From positions 3,844,001 to 3,908,000 of the forward strand of contig NZ_CP143542.1 of the NCBI RefSeq assembly GCF_046237605.1: a stretch of 64,000 bases of DNA, read 5' to 3'. This document shows, piece after piece, positions 44,977 through 52,412 of this stretch. Both the position numbers and the translations under genes were made by a program. The notes beneath the pieces are model-generated. The model was not told the origin of the DNA and made no database searches. It worked only from the letters and a program-made list of their open reading frames with translations. Positions within the stretch are counted from its first letter, which is position 1; every line of letters starts with the position of its first letter. This DNA comes from Paraperibacillus marinus. Lineage in GTDB: Bacteria > Bacillota > Bacilli > Bacillales > DSM-1321.

Positions 44977-45564
44977 TTATTCTAAGTGGGTTGAACTATT
45001 AGAAAACTTAATTACTCTTACATTTTCTGTATATTCCAATAAGTGAATACCCGTATCGTCTGTCTTGAAATAAATATTATTCACAAAAGGTAAACCAAGA
45101 AAACTATCAATAATTCTCGAAATCATTCCACCATGTGTAACAATTGCTATACGTTTATAATTTTTGCTTTCTTCTTTAATGGAAGCAAAGATATGTTCTC
45201 CTCTAGCACGAAACTCCATAGCAGATTCCCCATATTCACCAAATTTTTCATGAGGCTGCAATTCCCAAGGAAACGAGACTTCTTCTTTAGACTTACCTGC
45301 TAAATTTCCATTATCATGTTCACGAAGTTCTTTTAAATATTCGATTGGGCACCCAATCTTTTCTACTAGGATTTCGGCAGTTTTTCTAGCCCTTTTTTGT
45401 GTACTCGACCATATATATTCTGGAGGAAACTCCTTCATTACTCTACTTGCCATCCTTGTTGCTTGATAAATTCCTTCCTTAGTTAATGGATAATCTGCAC
45501 TTCCCTCATGAACGTTAAGTAAGTCTGCTTCTGATTGACCATGACGAATAAGTAAGATTTGCAT
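44977..45564 (-). CDS. Histidine phosphatase family protein
   Basis: A 195-residue branch-1 histidine phosphatase. LLIRHGQSEAD at the N-terminus has the catalytic RHG, with Arg in STQKRARKTAE, Glu in LREHDNG and the second catalytic His in VTHGGMISRI. It removes phosphate from a small metabolite or protein; the substrate is unknown. The start at 45564 has GGGAGTG upstream and begins exactly at the motif. It lies between the two IS110 copies. Confidence 0.9.
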   Translation of the reverse strand: MQILLIRHGQSEADLLNVHEGSADYPLTKEGIYQATRMASRVMKEFPPEYIWSSTQKRARKTAEILVEKIGCPIEYLKELREHDNGNLAGKSKEEVSFPWELQPHEKFGEYGESAMEFRARGEHIFASIKEESKNYKRIAIVTHGGMISRIIDSFLGLPFVNNIYFKTDDTGIHLLEYTENVRVIKFSNSSTHLE

Positions 45565-45674
45565 TAAATCACTCCCTATATAAAACATTACCATAAATAT
45601 CCTTTAAGTGTAATATTATACATTTTATTCATTATTACCCGTTCTGTTCAATTCCCCAATTTTAATATAACAGA

Positions 45675-45717
45675 GCTGCGAAAGCAGCCTACCTTATTTA
45701 ACCAACGCACCCTTTAG
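45675..45717. repeat. Hairpin plus dispersed palindrome, copy 7
   Basis: GCTGC-GAAA-GCAGC (45675-45688) and 13 bases later CCAACGCACCCTTTAG (45702-45717), a diverged copy. Same arrangement as at 39369-39411. Confidence 0.65.
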
Positions 45718-45838
45718 TTGAATACCTAATTGTTGGAAGAGTCGATATAAAAATAAATACCGGATTTTTTATCGAATAGGTTTAACTGTTCGCCCCGTTT
45801 TTGTTCCTGAGCTAAAGCCATATTTATAAAAAATTTCC

Positions 45839-46426
45839 AAAACTAACCGCCTGATTTTTTGAAATTGTGTTAAATAGAAAATTTTTAATGCTAAAATAAA
45901 TATAAATTTTGAGGAGATTTAGCCATGATCAAAAAAATCGATCATATCGGGATAGCTGTCCGTGACATAGAGAACAGTATTTCTTTTTATAAAACAGTGC
46001 TAAATGGATTATTGATAGACCGATATATAAGTGAATCTGCAGGAGTTGAAAGTGAGGTTGCCATTATGGAGGTTAATGGGGACCGAATCGAATTGCTCTC
46101 TCCAACCAACAACACAACCTCGCCAATAGCTCGTTTTATTAAACAAAAAGGGAAAGGAGTTCATCATATTGCTTACCGAGTCGATGATCTGGATCAAGCA
46201 CTAGATGAACTTAAAAACATAGGAATTCGCACTTTAGAAGGAACATTAAGAATCAACAAACACGGAAGACGGCTGGTTTATCTTAATCCAGCAGACACTG
46301 AAGGCACAATCATTGAGTATTGCGATTATCCAAAAGAAAAACTGGTCTGATATCAGATCAGTTTTTGTATATATTTCTTGTTAATTAAAGATCTAAGAAA
46401 ATGTATGCGGGCGGCCGAAGCAGCCG
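45839..46426. repeat. Inverted duplication, right copy (0.6 kb)
   Basis: Opposite-orientation copy of 36412-37010, carrying the second epimerase-like gene with its upstream AAACTAACCGCCTGA and downstream TGATATCAGATCA inverted repeat. It is a few bases shorter than the left copy owing to small indels. Confidence 0.8.
45925..46350 (+). CDS. Methylmalonyl-CoA epimerase-like VOC protein, copy 2
   Basis: A 141-residue protein almost identical to the one at 36487-36912, with all four metal-ligand positions (His7, Glu56, His81, Glu131). The ribosome binding site GAGGAGATTTAGCC is the same. Near-identity of coding and flanking DNA shows a recent duplication. The gene lies between the IS110 copies. 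Confidence 0.82.
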   Translation: MIKKIDHIGIAVRDIENSISFYKTVLNGLLIDRYISESAGVESEVAIMEVNGDRIELLSPTNNTTSPIARFIKQKGKGVHHIAYRVDDLDQALDELKNIGIRTLEGTLRINKHGRRLVYLNPADTEGTIIEYCDYPKEKLV

Positions 46427-46496
46427 ATGAATCAATTTAGATCCCTTCCAGAAGAAAAGTGATCTACTTGAATAGAACTCTTTGTTGGATTTTCTT

Positions 46497-46541
46497 TTAA
46501 AAAAATGCTTTTACAATAATTTCTTCAAGTTCCCTATCCAT
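46497..46541 (-). pseudogene. Possible truncated start of a small conserved gene
   Basis: A 14-codon frame MDRELEEIIVKAFF preceded by GGGGGGATCAG ends at TAA. The sequence resembles the beginning of a Bacillus small-protein family I have seen elsewhere, cut after the first helix. Weak evidence. Confidence 0.25.
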
Positions 46542-46677
46542 TCTGATCCCCCCATCCAACTCAATCCTAATAATATGTATCCATATTAAACTGCCCTTTG
46601 TTGAACAAGAAAAAGCCTTACTCCTTATCGAAGTAAAGCACTCTGTTAGTTGATTAACAATGGTATCCGTGATGGAA

Positions 46678-46977
46678 TCAACGATGACCGCCATAACCAT
46701 AACCAGGATAACCACCATATCCATAACCAGGATAACCACCATATCCATGACCAGGATAACCACCATATCCATGACCAGGATAGCCACCATATCCATGACC
46801 AGGATAACCACCATATCCATGACCAGGATAACCACCATATCCATGACCAGGATAGCCACCATATCCATGACCAGGATAGCCACCATATCCATGACCAGGA
46901 TAACCACCATATCCATGACCAGGATACCCACCATATCCATGATGACCGCCATAACCTCCAAAGAATTGTCTTTCCAT
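46678..46977 (-). CDS. GYGGYPGH tandem-repeat protein
   Basis: A 99-residue protein made almost wholly of ten 8-residue repeats of GYGGYPGH (the last two ending in Tyr instead of His), after a short MERQFFGGYGGHH start and before GYGGHR. Such Gly/Tyr/His-rich low-complexity proteins in Bacillaceae are often spore-coat or surface proteins; Tyr allows cross-linking and His can bind metal. The role here is inference. The start at 46977 has GAGGAGGAG nine bases upstream. The repeats are 24 bp long, and the number may vary between strains. Confidence 0.72.
   Translation of the reverse strand: MERQFFGGYGGHHGYGGYPGHGYGGYPGHGYGGYPGHGYGGYPGHGYGGYPGHGYGGYPGHGYGGYPGHGYGGYPGHGYGGYPGYGYGGYPGYGYGGHR
46698..46940. 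repeat. Ten 24-bp tandem repeats
   Basis: Direct repeats of a 24-bp unit within the GYGGYPGH gene (plus strand CCACCATATCCATGACCAGG core). Differences are mainly single third-position changes, so the array is recent or kept uniform by slippage. Confidence 0.85.
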
Positions 46978-46999
46978 TATATATCTCCTCCTCAAATTG

Positions 47000-47293
47000 T
47001 TTCAAAAGTAGTGTATGTGTCCATGTTCAAAGAGGAATAGACATTTGCCTATTATACGTGTTGTCTTGGCTGTTATTTTGCGTATAGTTATATTTCCTCA
47101 TTGGGTTTAGATGTTCAAATACCTCTAGTATCCCTTTTTGTCAATTTAATGTTCTGTCTTAGAAGAAATAGGAGTACCGCCAACATTTCGGAAATTTTAT
47201 ACGCTAAGCAAACTTGAATCTAAAAAAGTCGATTTCCTGTATTGATAAGGACTCGACTTTTTTGTTCGCTTGTTAAACTAACTCACCCATTAG
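47000..47293. other. Promoter region, terminator and dispersed palindrome copy 8
   Basis: It contains the upstream region of the repeat-protein gene, a bidirectional terminator (AAAAAAGTCGA 47222-47232 with TCGACTTTTTT 47253-47263) and CTAACTCACCCATTAG (47278-47293), the palindrome copy into which IS copy B is inserted. Confidence 0.6.
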
Positions 47294-47398
47294 CATTCCT
47301 GTAGATCGTTATTTTTCAACTTTGAAAAAAATAGGGCTCCTCAGTAAGATATGAGTAAGACACGACTCTAACTCAAAACCTTAGGAGGAACCCTTACT

Positions 47399-48673
47399 AT
47401 GAAGTTTAAAATGCAGGACAAACAAAATCAACTAATAGAGAGAATAACCGATAAGCATCTCGTTGTTGGGGTTGATATTGCACAACAGTTTCACGTTGCA
47501 CGAGCTGTCAATTTCCGCGGGATTGTTGTAGGAGATCCAATTACTTTCTCAAACAATGAAGACGGTTTTTCGACCCTATTAATCTGGTTAAATAATCTTA
47601 AAAGAATACATAAGTTAGAGGCAGCTATTGTCGGGATGGAACCTACAGGTCATTACTGGATCAACCTTTCAAAATGGCTAATAAAAAAAGATATTGAGGT
47701 AGTAACTGTTAATCCTCATCTGGTGAAAAGAAATAAAGAAAACCGTGATAATACACAATCCAAGAGTGATAAGAAAGACGCTCTTGTAATAGCCGATATG
47801 GTGAAGAATGGTTACTATGCCTTTGTCAGGAATACCTCTGAGTTGTTTGAAAAACTTAGGGTTCTAATGTCCAACCGGGATGTCATTGTTAAAAGACTTG
47901 TCAGCTCTGTTAATCAATTAAATCGCTGGGTGGATATAGTTTTCCCTGAGCTTAGGCAAGTATTTAAAGACATCACTGCTAAAGGTGCGATTGCCACACT
48001 AAGGCTTTTCCCGTCCCCAATGGAACTGGGTTCCATGAATCCTGAAGACATAGTGTCCGGTTGGAAGTCACTCATGAAGCGACAGCCTGGGTTAAAGAAA
48101 GCCTATTTACTGCTCAATGTAGCTAGGAAATCTGTTGGTACAAGACAAGCGATAGAGGCTTACAAATTTCATCTTGAACAATTACTCGAAGAGTATGATC
48201 TAGCGGTAAAACAACTGGAAAGAGTGGAACTAGCAATTAAGGATGAACTGCCTAAAATTCCATTTGCAGATAAATTGCTTATGATAAAGGGAATTAGTGA
48301 AATTTCGTTAGCTGGTATTTTAGGGGAAGCCGGAGATTTAAGTGGGTTTTCACACGGCAATTCTTTACTTCGCCATGCAGGACTCCATCTCGCTGAAGCT
48401 AGTTCAGGAAAGTGGAAAGGGCAAATTGTCATTTCCAAACGTGGAAGATCAAGGCTTAGGCGTTTCCTTTACTTGGCCACTATGAGCCTAGTGATGAACA
48501 ACCCGGAATTTAAGGCCATTCACTCCAACAATGTTAAAGTGAAGAAAATGAAAAAGATGAAATCCATTATGAAGTTAGTTGGAAAGTTAGCCCGGATATT
48601 CGTAGGAATAGCACGCAAAAACGAATCGTATTGTGCCAAGAAAGTTCAATCATTAACGGAGTTGGCAGCGTAG
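47399..48673 (+). CDS. IS110 family transposase (DEDD recombinase), copy B
   Basis: A 424-residue recombinase with Asp26, Glu81, Asp124/127 in the RuvC-like domain and Ser334 in the Transposase_20 domain; Pro at 368 where copy A has Gln. It starts behind AGGAGGAACCCTTACT. The short 5' and long 3' non-coding ends (105 and 397 bases) resemble the IS1111 arrangement rather than that of IS621-like elements. Confidence 0.95.
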   Translation: MKFKMQDKQNQLIERITDKHLVVGVDIAQQFHVARAVNFRGIVVGDPITFSNNEDGFSTLLIWLNNLKRIHKLEAAIVGMEPTGHYWINLSKWLIKKDIEVVTVNPHLVKRNKENRDNTQSKSDKKDALVIADMVKNGYYAFVRNTSELFEKLRVLMSNRDVIVKRLVSSVNQLNRWVDIVFPELRQVFKDITAKGAIATLRLFPSPMELGSMNPEDIVSGWKSLMKRQPGLKKAYLLLNVARKSVGTRQAIEAYKFHLEQLLEEYDLAVKQLERVELAIKDELPKIPFADKLLMIKGISEISLAGILGEAGDLSGFSHGNSLLRHAGLHLAEASSGKWKGQIVISKRGRSRLRRFLYLATMSLVMNNPEFKAIHSNNVKVKKMKKMKSIMKLVGKLARIFVGIARKNESYCAKKVQSLTELAA

Positions 48674-49070
48674 TTTAATCCATTTTATTGTTCTCGAAGA
48701 GAACTCTCTTAGATCGAGTGTTGGCTTATTCGTAGGATTTCAAATATGTACGGAGTACCAGGTTTCTTCAACAAAAGGGCTCTGACCCGTTGCGTTAGCA
48801 TAACTGGCCTCCACCCCTTGGGTAGGCATAACGAAGGAATGAGAGGGCATTGACCCGTTGAGACATGGGAGGGAAAGCCTCCAGGGGCGGCGTGGAGATG
48901 TGCATTATATGGTAGAATATGGAGAAGGAAACTTACTCCTCTATTTAATCATGCCTCCATGTAGCCTAAATGTCCTCAATTTACTTCCTACAGTCAAAGG
49001 ATGATATCCTTGGTGGTTGAAATCCTGCGAATAAGCGAGCATTCGGAAGAAAATCGAATTAAACTGAGGG
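48674..49070 (+). ncRNA. Candidate bridge RNA in the 3' end of IS copy B
   Basis: Within this 397-base non-coding end, TTCTTCAAC (48764-48772) is the exact reverse complement of the right target flank GTTGAAGAA, and TGCGTTAG (48791-48798) equals the left target flank seen at copy A. Further on, AGGAATG (48835-48841) is the reverse complement of the element's own start CATTCCT, and AGAGGG (48842-48847) resembles its end TGAGGG. These could be target and donor guide segments of a bridge RNA. RNA ends and folding are not determined. Confidence 0.5.
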
Positions 49071-49148
49071 AGTTGAAGAAGAAAATTTTGCATAAAAGAA
49101 AATACTGCTATGATACAATATTTGAAATAACCAAATGGGGGAGATATA

Positions 49149-49559
49149 TTGGAAACAGTTACTCGAATTACTTATAAAGTAAATGAAACAATTAAAGCTG
49201 ACGAACTTGCAAATGTCTTTAAAATGTCTGGTATAAAAAGACCATCTGATGATTTGAAAAGACTTCAAACTATGATTGATAATTCTAATGTTATTATTAC
49301 AGCTTGGGATCATAACCAACCCGTTGGCGTTGCCAGGGCTATTACTGATTATAGTTATAGTTGTTACCTGTCAGATTTAGCTGTAAATAAAGCGTATCAA
49401 AATAAAGGCATAGGCAGAGAACTTGTGAGGTTAGTACATGAACATATTGGAGAAGAAGTTGTCTTATTACTTCTTGCTTCTCCTATTGCAATGGAATATT
49501 ATCCAAGGATTGGTTTCGAAAAGATTGATAATGGTTTTAAAATATCTAGAAAAAGTTAA
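49149..49559 (+). CDS. GNAT family N-acetyltransferase
   Basis: A 136-residue acetyltransferase. The acetyl-CoA site is LSDLAVNKAYQNKGIGRELVRLVHEHIG, with the QNKGIG pyrophosphate loop (about residues 85-90), and the C-terminal YYPRIGFEKIDNGFKI closes the fold. Acceptor unknown. The start is TTG at 49149 behind GGGGGAG. The gene begins just beyond the IS end. A GCTGC-TTAA-GCAGC hairpin lies at 49613. Confidence 0.9.
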   Translation: METVTRITYKVNETIKADELANVFKMSGIKRPSDDLKRLQTMIDNSNVIITAWDHNQPVGVARAITDYSYSCYLSDLAVNKAYQNKGIGRELVRLVHEHIGEEVVLLLLASPIAMEYYPRIGFEKIDNGFKISRKS

Positions 49560-50166
49560 AGATAAGTGGCTTATTGCCTTTTTTTTATATGCATAGTGAA
49601 ATAACAAAAATGCTGCTTAAGCAGCCCCGCATTCTTCAACGATCGCACCCTATGGCTAAGGACAATGCTTCACAAAGTTTCCTTATGGTATCTTTCTGTA
49701 AATTTTTCTGTGAAATAAAGGTAATCAACCTTATGTTTTGTGGTCATTCGTTTTGATGCAGTATTGCGGTTGCCAAAAACTCCTATCGCAAATAATAAGT
49801 CCTTGAAAAGGTGTAAATCCTTCTTAACATTAAAAAATACCGTTACCCTTATGTACCAAGGGTTTGGATTTGTAATCCAGAACCTTTCAATCCTCCAATT
49901 TATTCTTGACAATTCGAGTATTATTAGCTAAATGTAAGTCCTTCTTTTTTAAATTTGATTCCCATATACTGACTTTTCTTTCTCAATTATTTAAACGTTT
50001 AATTTTTCCTATGGTTACTCACTAAAACACTTTTCTAACACCGGCATATTAAGAGCTATATTCCCGACTATATAAATTTTAAATGTTACTATATAACCTA
50101 TGATCTAAAAGGAAATACCTAATATAGCGTGTGTTGATAAAATTTTGAAAAAGTAAGGGGATTTTA
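49560..50166. other. Intergenic stretch before adenine deaminase
   Basis: About 600 AT-rich bases. They hold a hairpin (GCTGC-TTAA-GCAGC, about 49611-49626) followed by a strongly diverged palindrome copy (CGATCGCACCCTATGG), and the ade promoter region. No riboswitch of the purine class could be recognised before ade. An 80-codon minus-strand frame is not supported. Confidence 0.45.
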
Positions 50167-51927
50167 ATGAGAAAAAAGCAATATACCCAAAAGGAATCGA
50201 AGGAACTTCTAAAGAATAGAATTGAAGCTGCATCCAAAAGAAAAAAAGCCGAATTAGTGATTAAGAACGGTAAAATTATTGATGTATTTAATCAGGATCT
50301 AATCGAAGCAGACGTTGCTATAGAGGATGGTGTGATTGTAGGTCTTGGAAATTATGAGGGGGAACAAGTCATAGATGCAACTGGTAAGTATATTTCTCCT
50401 TCGTTTATTGATAGTCATGTACATATTGAATCTTCTATGGTTACTCCAAGAGAATTTGCAAAGGTAGTATTACCACATGGAGTTACAACCATCATCGCTG
50501 ATCCTCATGAAATCGCTAATGTAGCAGGAACTGAAGGAATTCATTATATGTTAGATAGCACTGAAGACCTACCACTAAATGTTTATATAATGTTACCTTC
50601 ATGTGTGCCCGCTACACCCTTTGAGCATGCTGGAGCAATATTGAAAGCCGAAGATTTAGCTCCGTTTTATAATCATCCAAGAGTTTTAGGGCTGGGGGAG
50701 GTTATGGATTTCCCTTCTGTCAGTAATGCTGAGGAAAGTATGTTAAATAAACTATTCGATGCTAAAGCAAGAGGTGTTAAAATAGATGGTCACGCTGCTG
50801 GCTTAGATCAAGATGCGATTAACATATATACGACAGCAGGTATTAAAACAGATCATGAAGCTATATCCATTAGTGAAGCAAAGGACCGCTTGCAACGAGG
50901 GATGTACCTTATTATTAGACAAGGATCAGTAGCTAAAGACTTGCCACAATTGATTGATGTGGTGACGGATAAAAATGCAAGGCGTTGTTTATTTGGAACA
51001 GATGATAAACATATTGATGATTTACTATATGAGGGAAGTATAGACCATAATGTAAAATTAGCTATTCAACATGGAGTGGATCCAATTAACGCCATTCAAA
51101 TGGCTTCATTTAGTGCTGCAGAATGTTATGGATTAAAGCACAAGGGGGCAATTGCTCCAGGGTATGATGCAGATTTTCTAATAATGACTGATTTAAAACA
51201 GATTAAAATAGAGGAAGTATATTCAGGCGGAAAATTAGTAGCACAAAACGGAGAATATTTGGATCAAGATAGTTGTAAAGTAAATCCAAGTAAGCCGTTA
51301 CTAAGTAGTATAAACATGGGGGATATTACGTTAGAACAGCTTCAAATCCAGTTGAGAGAAAGTAACTCAGCTCATATTATTGAAATCATCCCGAATAGTT
51401 TAGTAACGAAACATCAAGTAGAAGAAGTGGATGTTATAGATAAGTGCTTTCAGCCTTCCATCGAACGAGACCAACTTAAGATCGCTGTTATAGAAAGACA
51501 TCACCAGACTGGTCATATAGGATTGGGTATTGTTAAAGGGTTAGGCATTCAAAGAGGGGCACTTGCAACTACTATAGCTCATGATTCGCATAATATAATT
51601 ACAGCTGGAACGAATGACAAGGATATACTATTTGCAATAGAAACGGTCAAACAGATCGGTGGAGGTTTAGTAATTGTCGAAAATGAAAAACTAATAGCTT
51701 CTCTCGCCTTACCTATTGCAGGTTTACTATCTGATGAACCGGCAGAAAAGGTATACAGTGAATTAATGGAATTAAAAAAAGGATTAGATTACATAGAGGC
51801 TTCAAAGAAATTCAATCCTTTTCTAACCCTTTCTTTCCTGGCATTACCTGTCATCCCTGCATTAAAACTAACAGATCTGGGATTATTTGATGTAGAAAAT
51901 TTTAAGCATATTTCAGTACAAGCTTAA
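50167..51927 (+). CDS. ade: Adenine deaminase
   Basis: A 586-residue amidohydrolase that converts adenine to hypoxanthine in purine salvage. The metal site SHVHIESSM (His84, His86), VLPHGVTTIIADPHEIANVAG, KIDGHAAGL, and FGTDDKH are characteristic of bacterial Ade, and the C-terminal domain contains VIERHHQTGHIGLGIVKGLG. The length is normal. ATG follows AAGGGGATTTTA. It is a single gene at the right end of the AT-rich part. Confidence 0.95.
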   Translation: MRKKQYTQKESKELLKNRIEAASKRKKAELVIKNGKIIDVFNQDLIEADVAIEDGVIVGLGNYEGEQVIDATGKYISPSFIDSHVHIESSMVTPREFAKVVLPHGVTTIIADPHEIANVAGTEGIHYMLDSTEDLPLNVYIMLPSCVPATPFEHAGAILKAEDLAPFYNHPRVLGLGEVMDFPSVSNAEESMLNKLFDAKARGVKIDGHAAGLDQDAINIYTTAGIKTDHEAISISEAKDRLQRGMYLIIRQGSVAKDLPQLIDVVTDKNARRCLFGTDDKHIDDLLYEGSIDHNVKLAIQHGVDPINAIQMASFSAAECYGLKHKGAIAPGYDADFLIMTDLKQIKIEEVYSGGKLVAQNGEYLDQDSCKVNPSKPLLSSINMGDITLEQLQIQLRESNSAHIIEIIPNSLVTKHQVEEVDVIDKCFQPSIERDQLKIAVIERHHQTGHIGLGIVKGLGIQRGALATTIAHDSHNIITAGTNDKDILFAIETVKQIGGGLVIVENEKLIASLALPIAGLLSDEPAEKVYSELMELKKGLDYIEASKKFNPFLTLSFLALPVIPALKLTDLGLFDVENFKHISVQA

Positions 51928-52412
51928 AGTCTTTTTCAGCATCAACAATTAAAGTATGTTAAATTTCGTTTCAGAACGGTTCCCGTTTCAGATGAGAAAT
52001 AACATATGTCATCATGCCTATTTCTACTTGAGCAGGAACAAAGAAATTCATCCTCCCAGCTAAGACAGAGCTATGCTGCACCTTGCTAAACCACGGGGCC
52101 ACTTGCATTGATCAAAAGTTTATTAGGCACGAAAAGAGCGAAAAAACAACGATTTATGTTTAGTTAAGCGGAAAGATCACGTGGCATTCTATCGTAAGTT
52201 ATTTCAAGTAAAGAACTTTTTTCATGTAACATTATGAGCAAAGTTACACAAATCTGCATATAAAAAAGAAGCCCTTAAATATAGTTATTTTAGGGGCTTC
52301 TTAGTTAAGAATACATTTTTGCTAAAGTGAACAATTACCTCAATGAATTATGTCAAATTTCCCGGTGAATTTTGCCGAATTTCCAATTAATTATGAAAAA
52401 TCACAATTACAA
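51928..52412. other. Intergenic stretch with a convergent terminator
   Basis: About 485 bases between the convergent ade and minJ genes. A strong hairpin AAGAAGCCCTTAAAAT/ATTTTAGGGGCTTCTT (52266-52304) can serve both. No gene is supported. Confidence 0.5.
52266..52304. terminator. Bidirectional terminator, ade / minJ
   Basis: AAAAAAGAAGCCCTTAAAT and ATTTTAGGGGCTTCTTAG pair around ATAGTT. Confidence 0.7.

Larger units (their letters stand above)
47294..49072 (+). mobile_element. IS110-family element, copy B (1779 bp)
   Basis: The element starts CATTCCTGTAG directly after ...CACCCATTAG and ends ...AAACTGAGGG before AG-TTGAAGAAG. An AG core is present at both ends. Removing it rejoins CACCCATTAGTTGAAGAAG. 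Same length, gene and non-coding ends as copy A, in opposite orientation. The two copies enclose 2.66 kb (44637-47293). Confidence 0.9.

Noticed and set aside
46698..46940. CRISPR-like array
   Set aside because: The units are contiguous 24-bp repeats without spacers and lie inside a coding frame; no cas genes are present.
46650..47087. Plus-strand His/Asp-rich repeat reading frame opposite the GYGGYPGH gene
   Set aside because: The 24-bp repeat keeps several frames open on both strands. Only the minus-strand frame has a strong ribosome binding site and a plausible composition.
44637..47293. Composite transposon call for the segment between the IS110 copies
   Set aside because: IS110 elements do not usually move as classical composite transposons, and no outer target duplication or identical second copy of the whole segment is visible.
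49670..49912. 80-codon minus-strand frame before ade
   Set aside because: The start is a TTG with no good ribosome binding site, the product has no recognisable domain, and the frame is antisense to the ade upstream region.
50040..50166. Purine riboswitch before adenine deaminase
   Set aside because: I looked for the conserved three-way-junction blocks and did not find them in order; isolated TATAA and ACTATA stretches are not enough.
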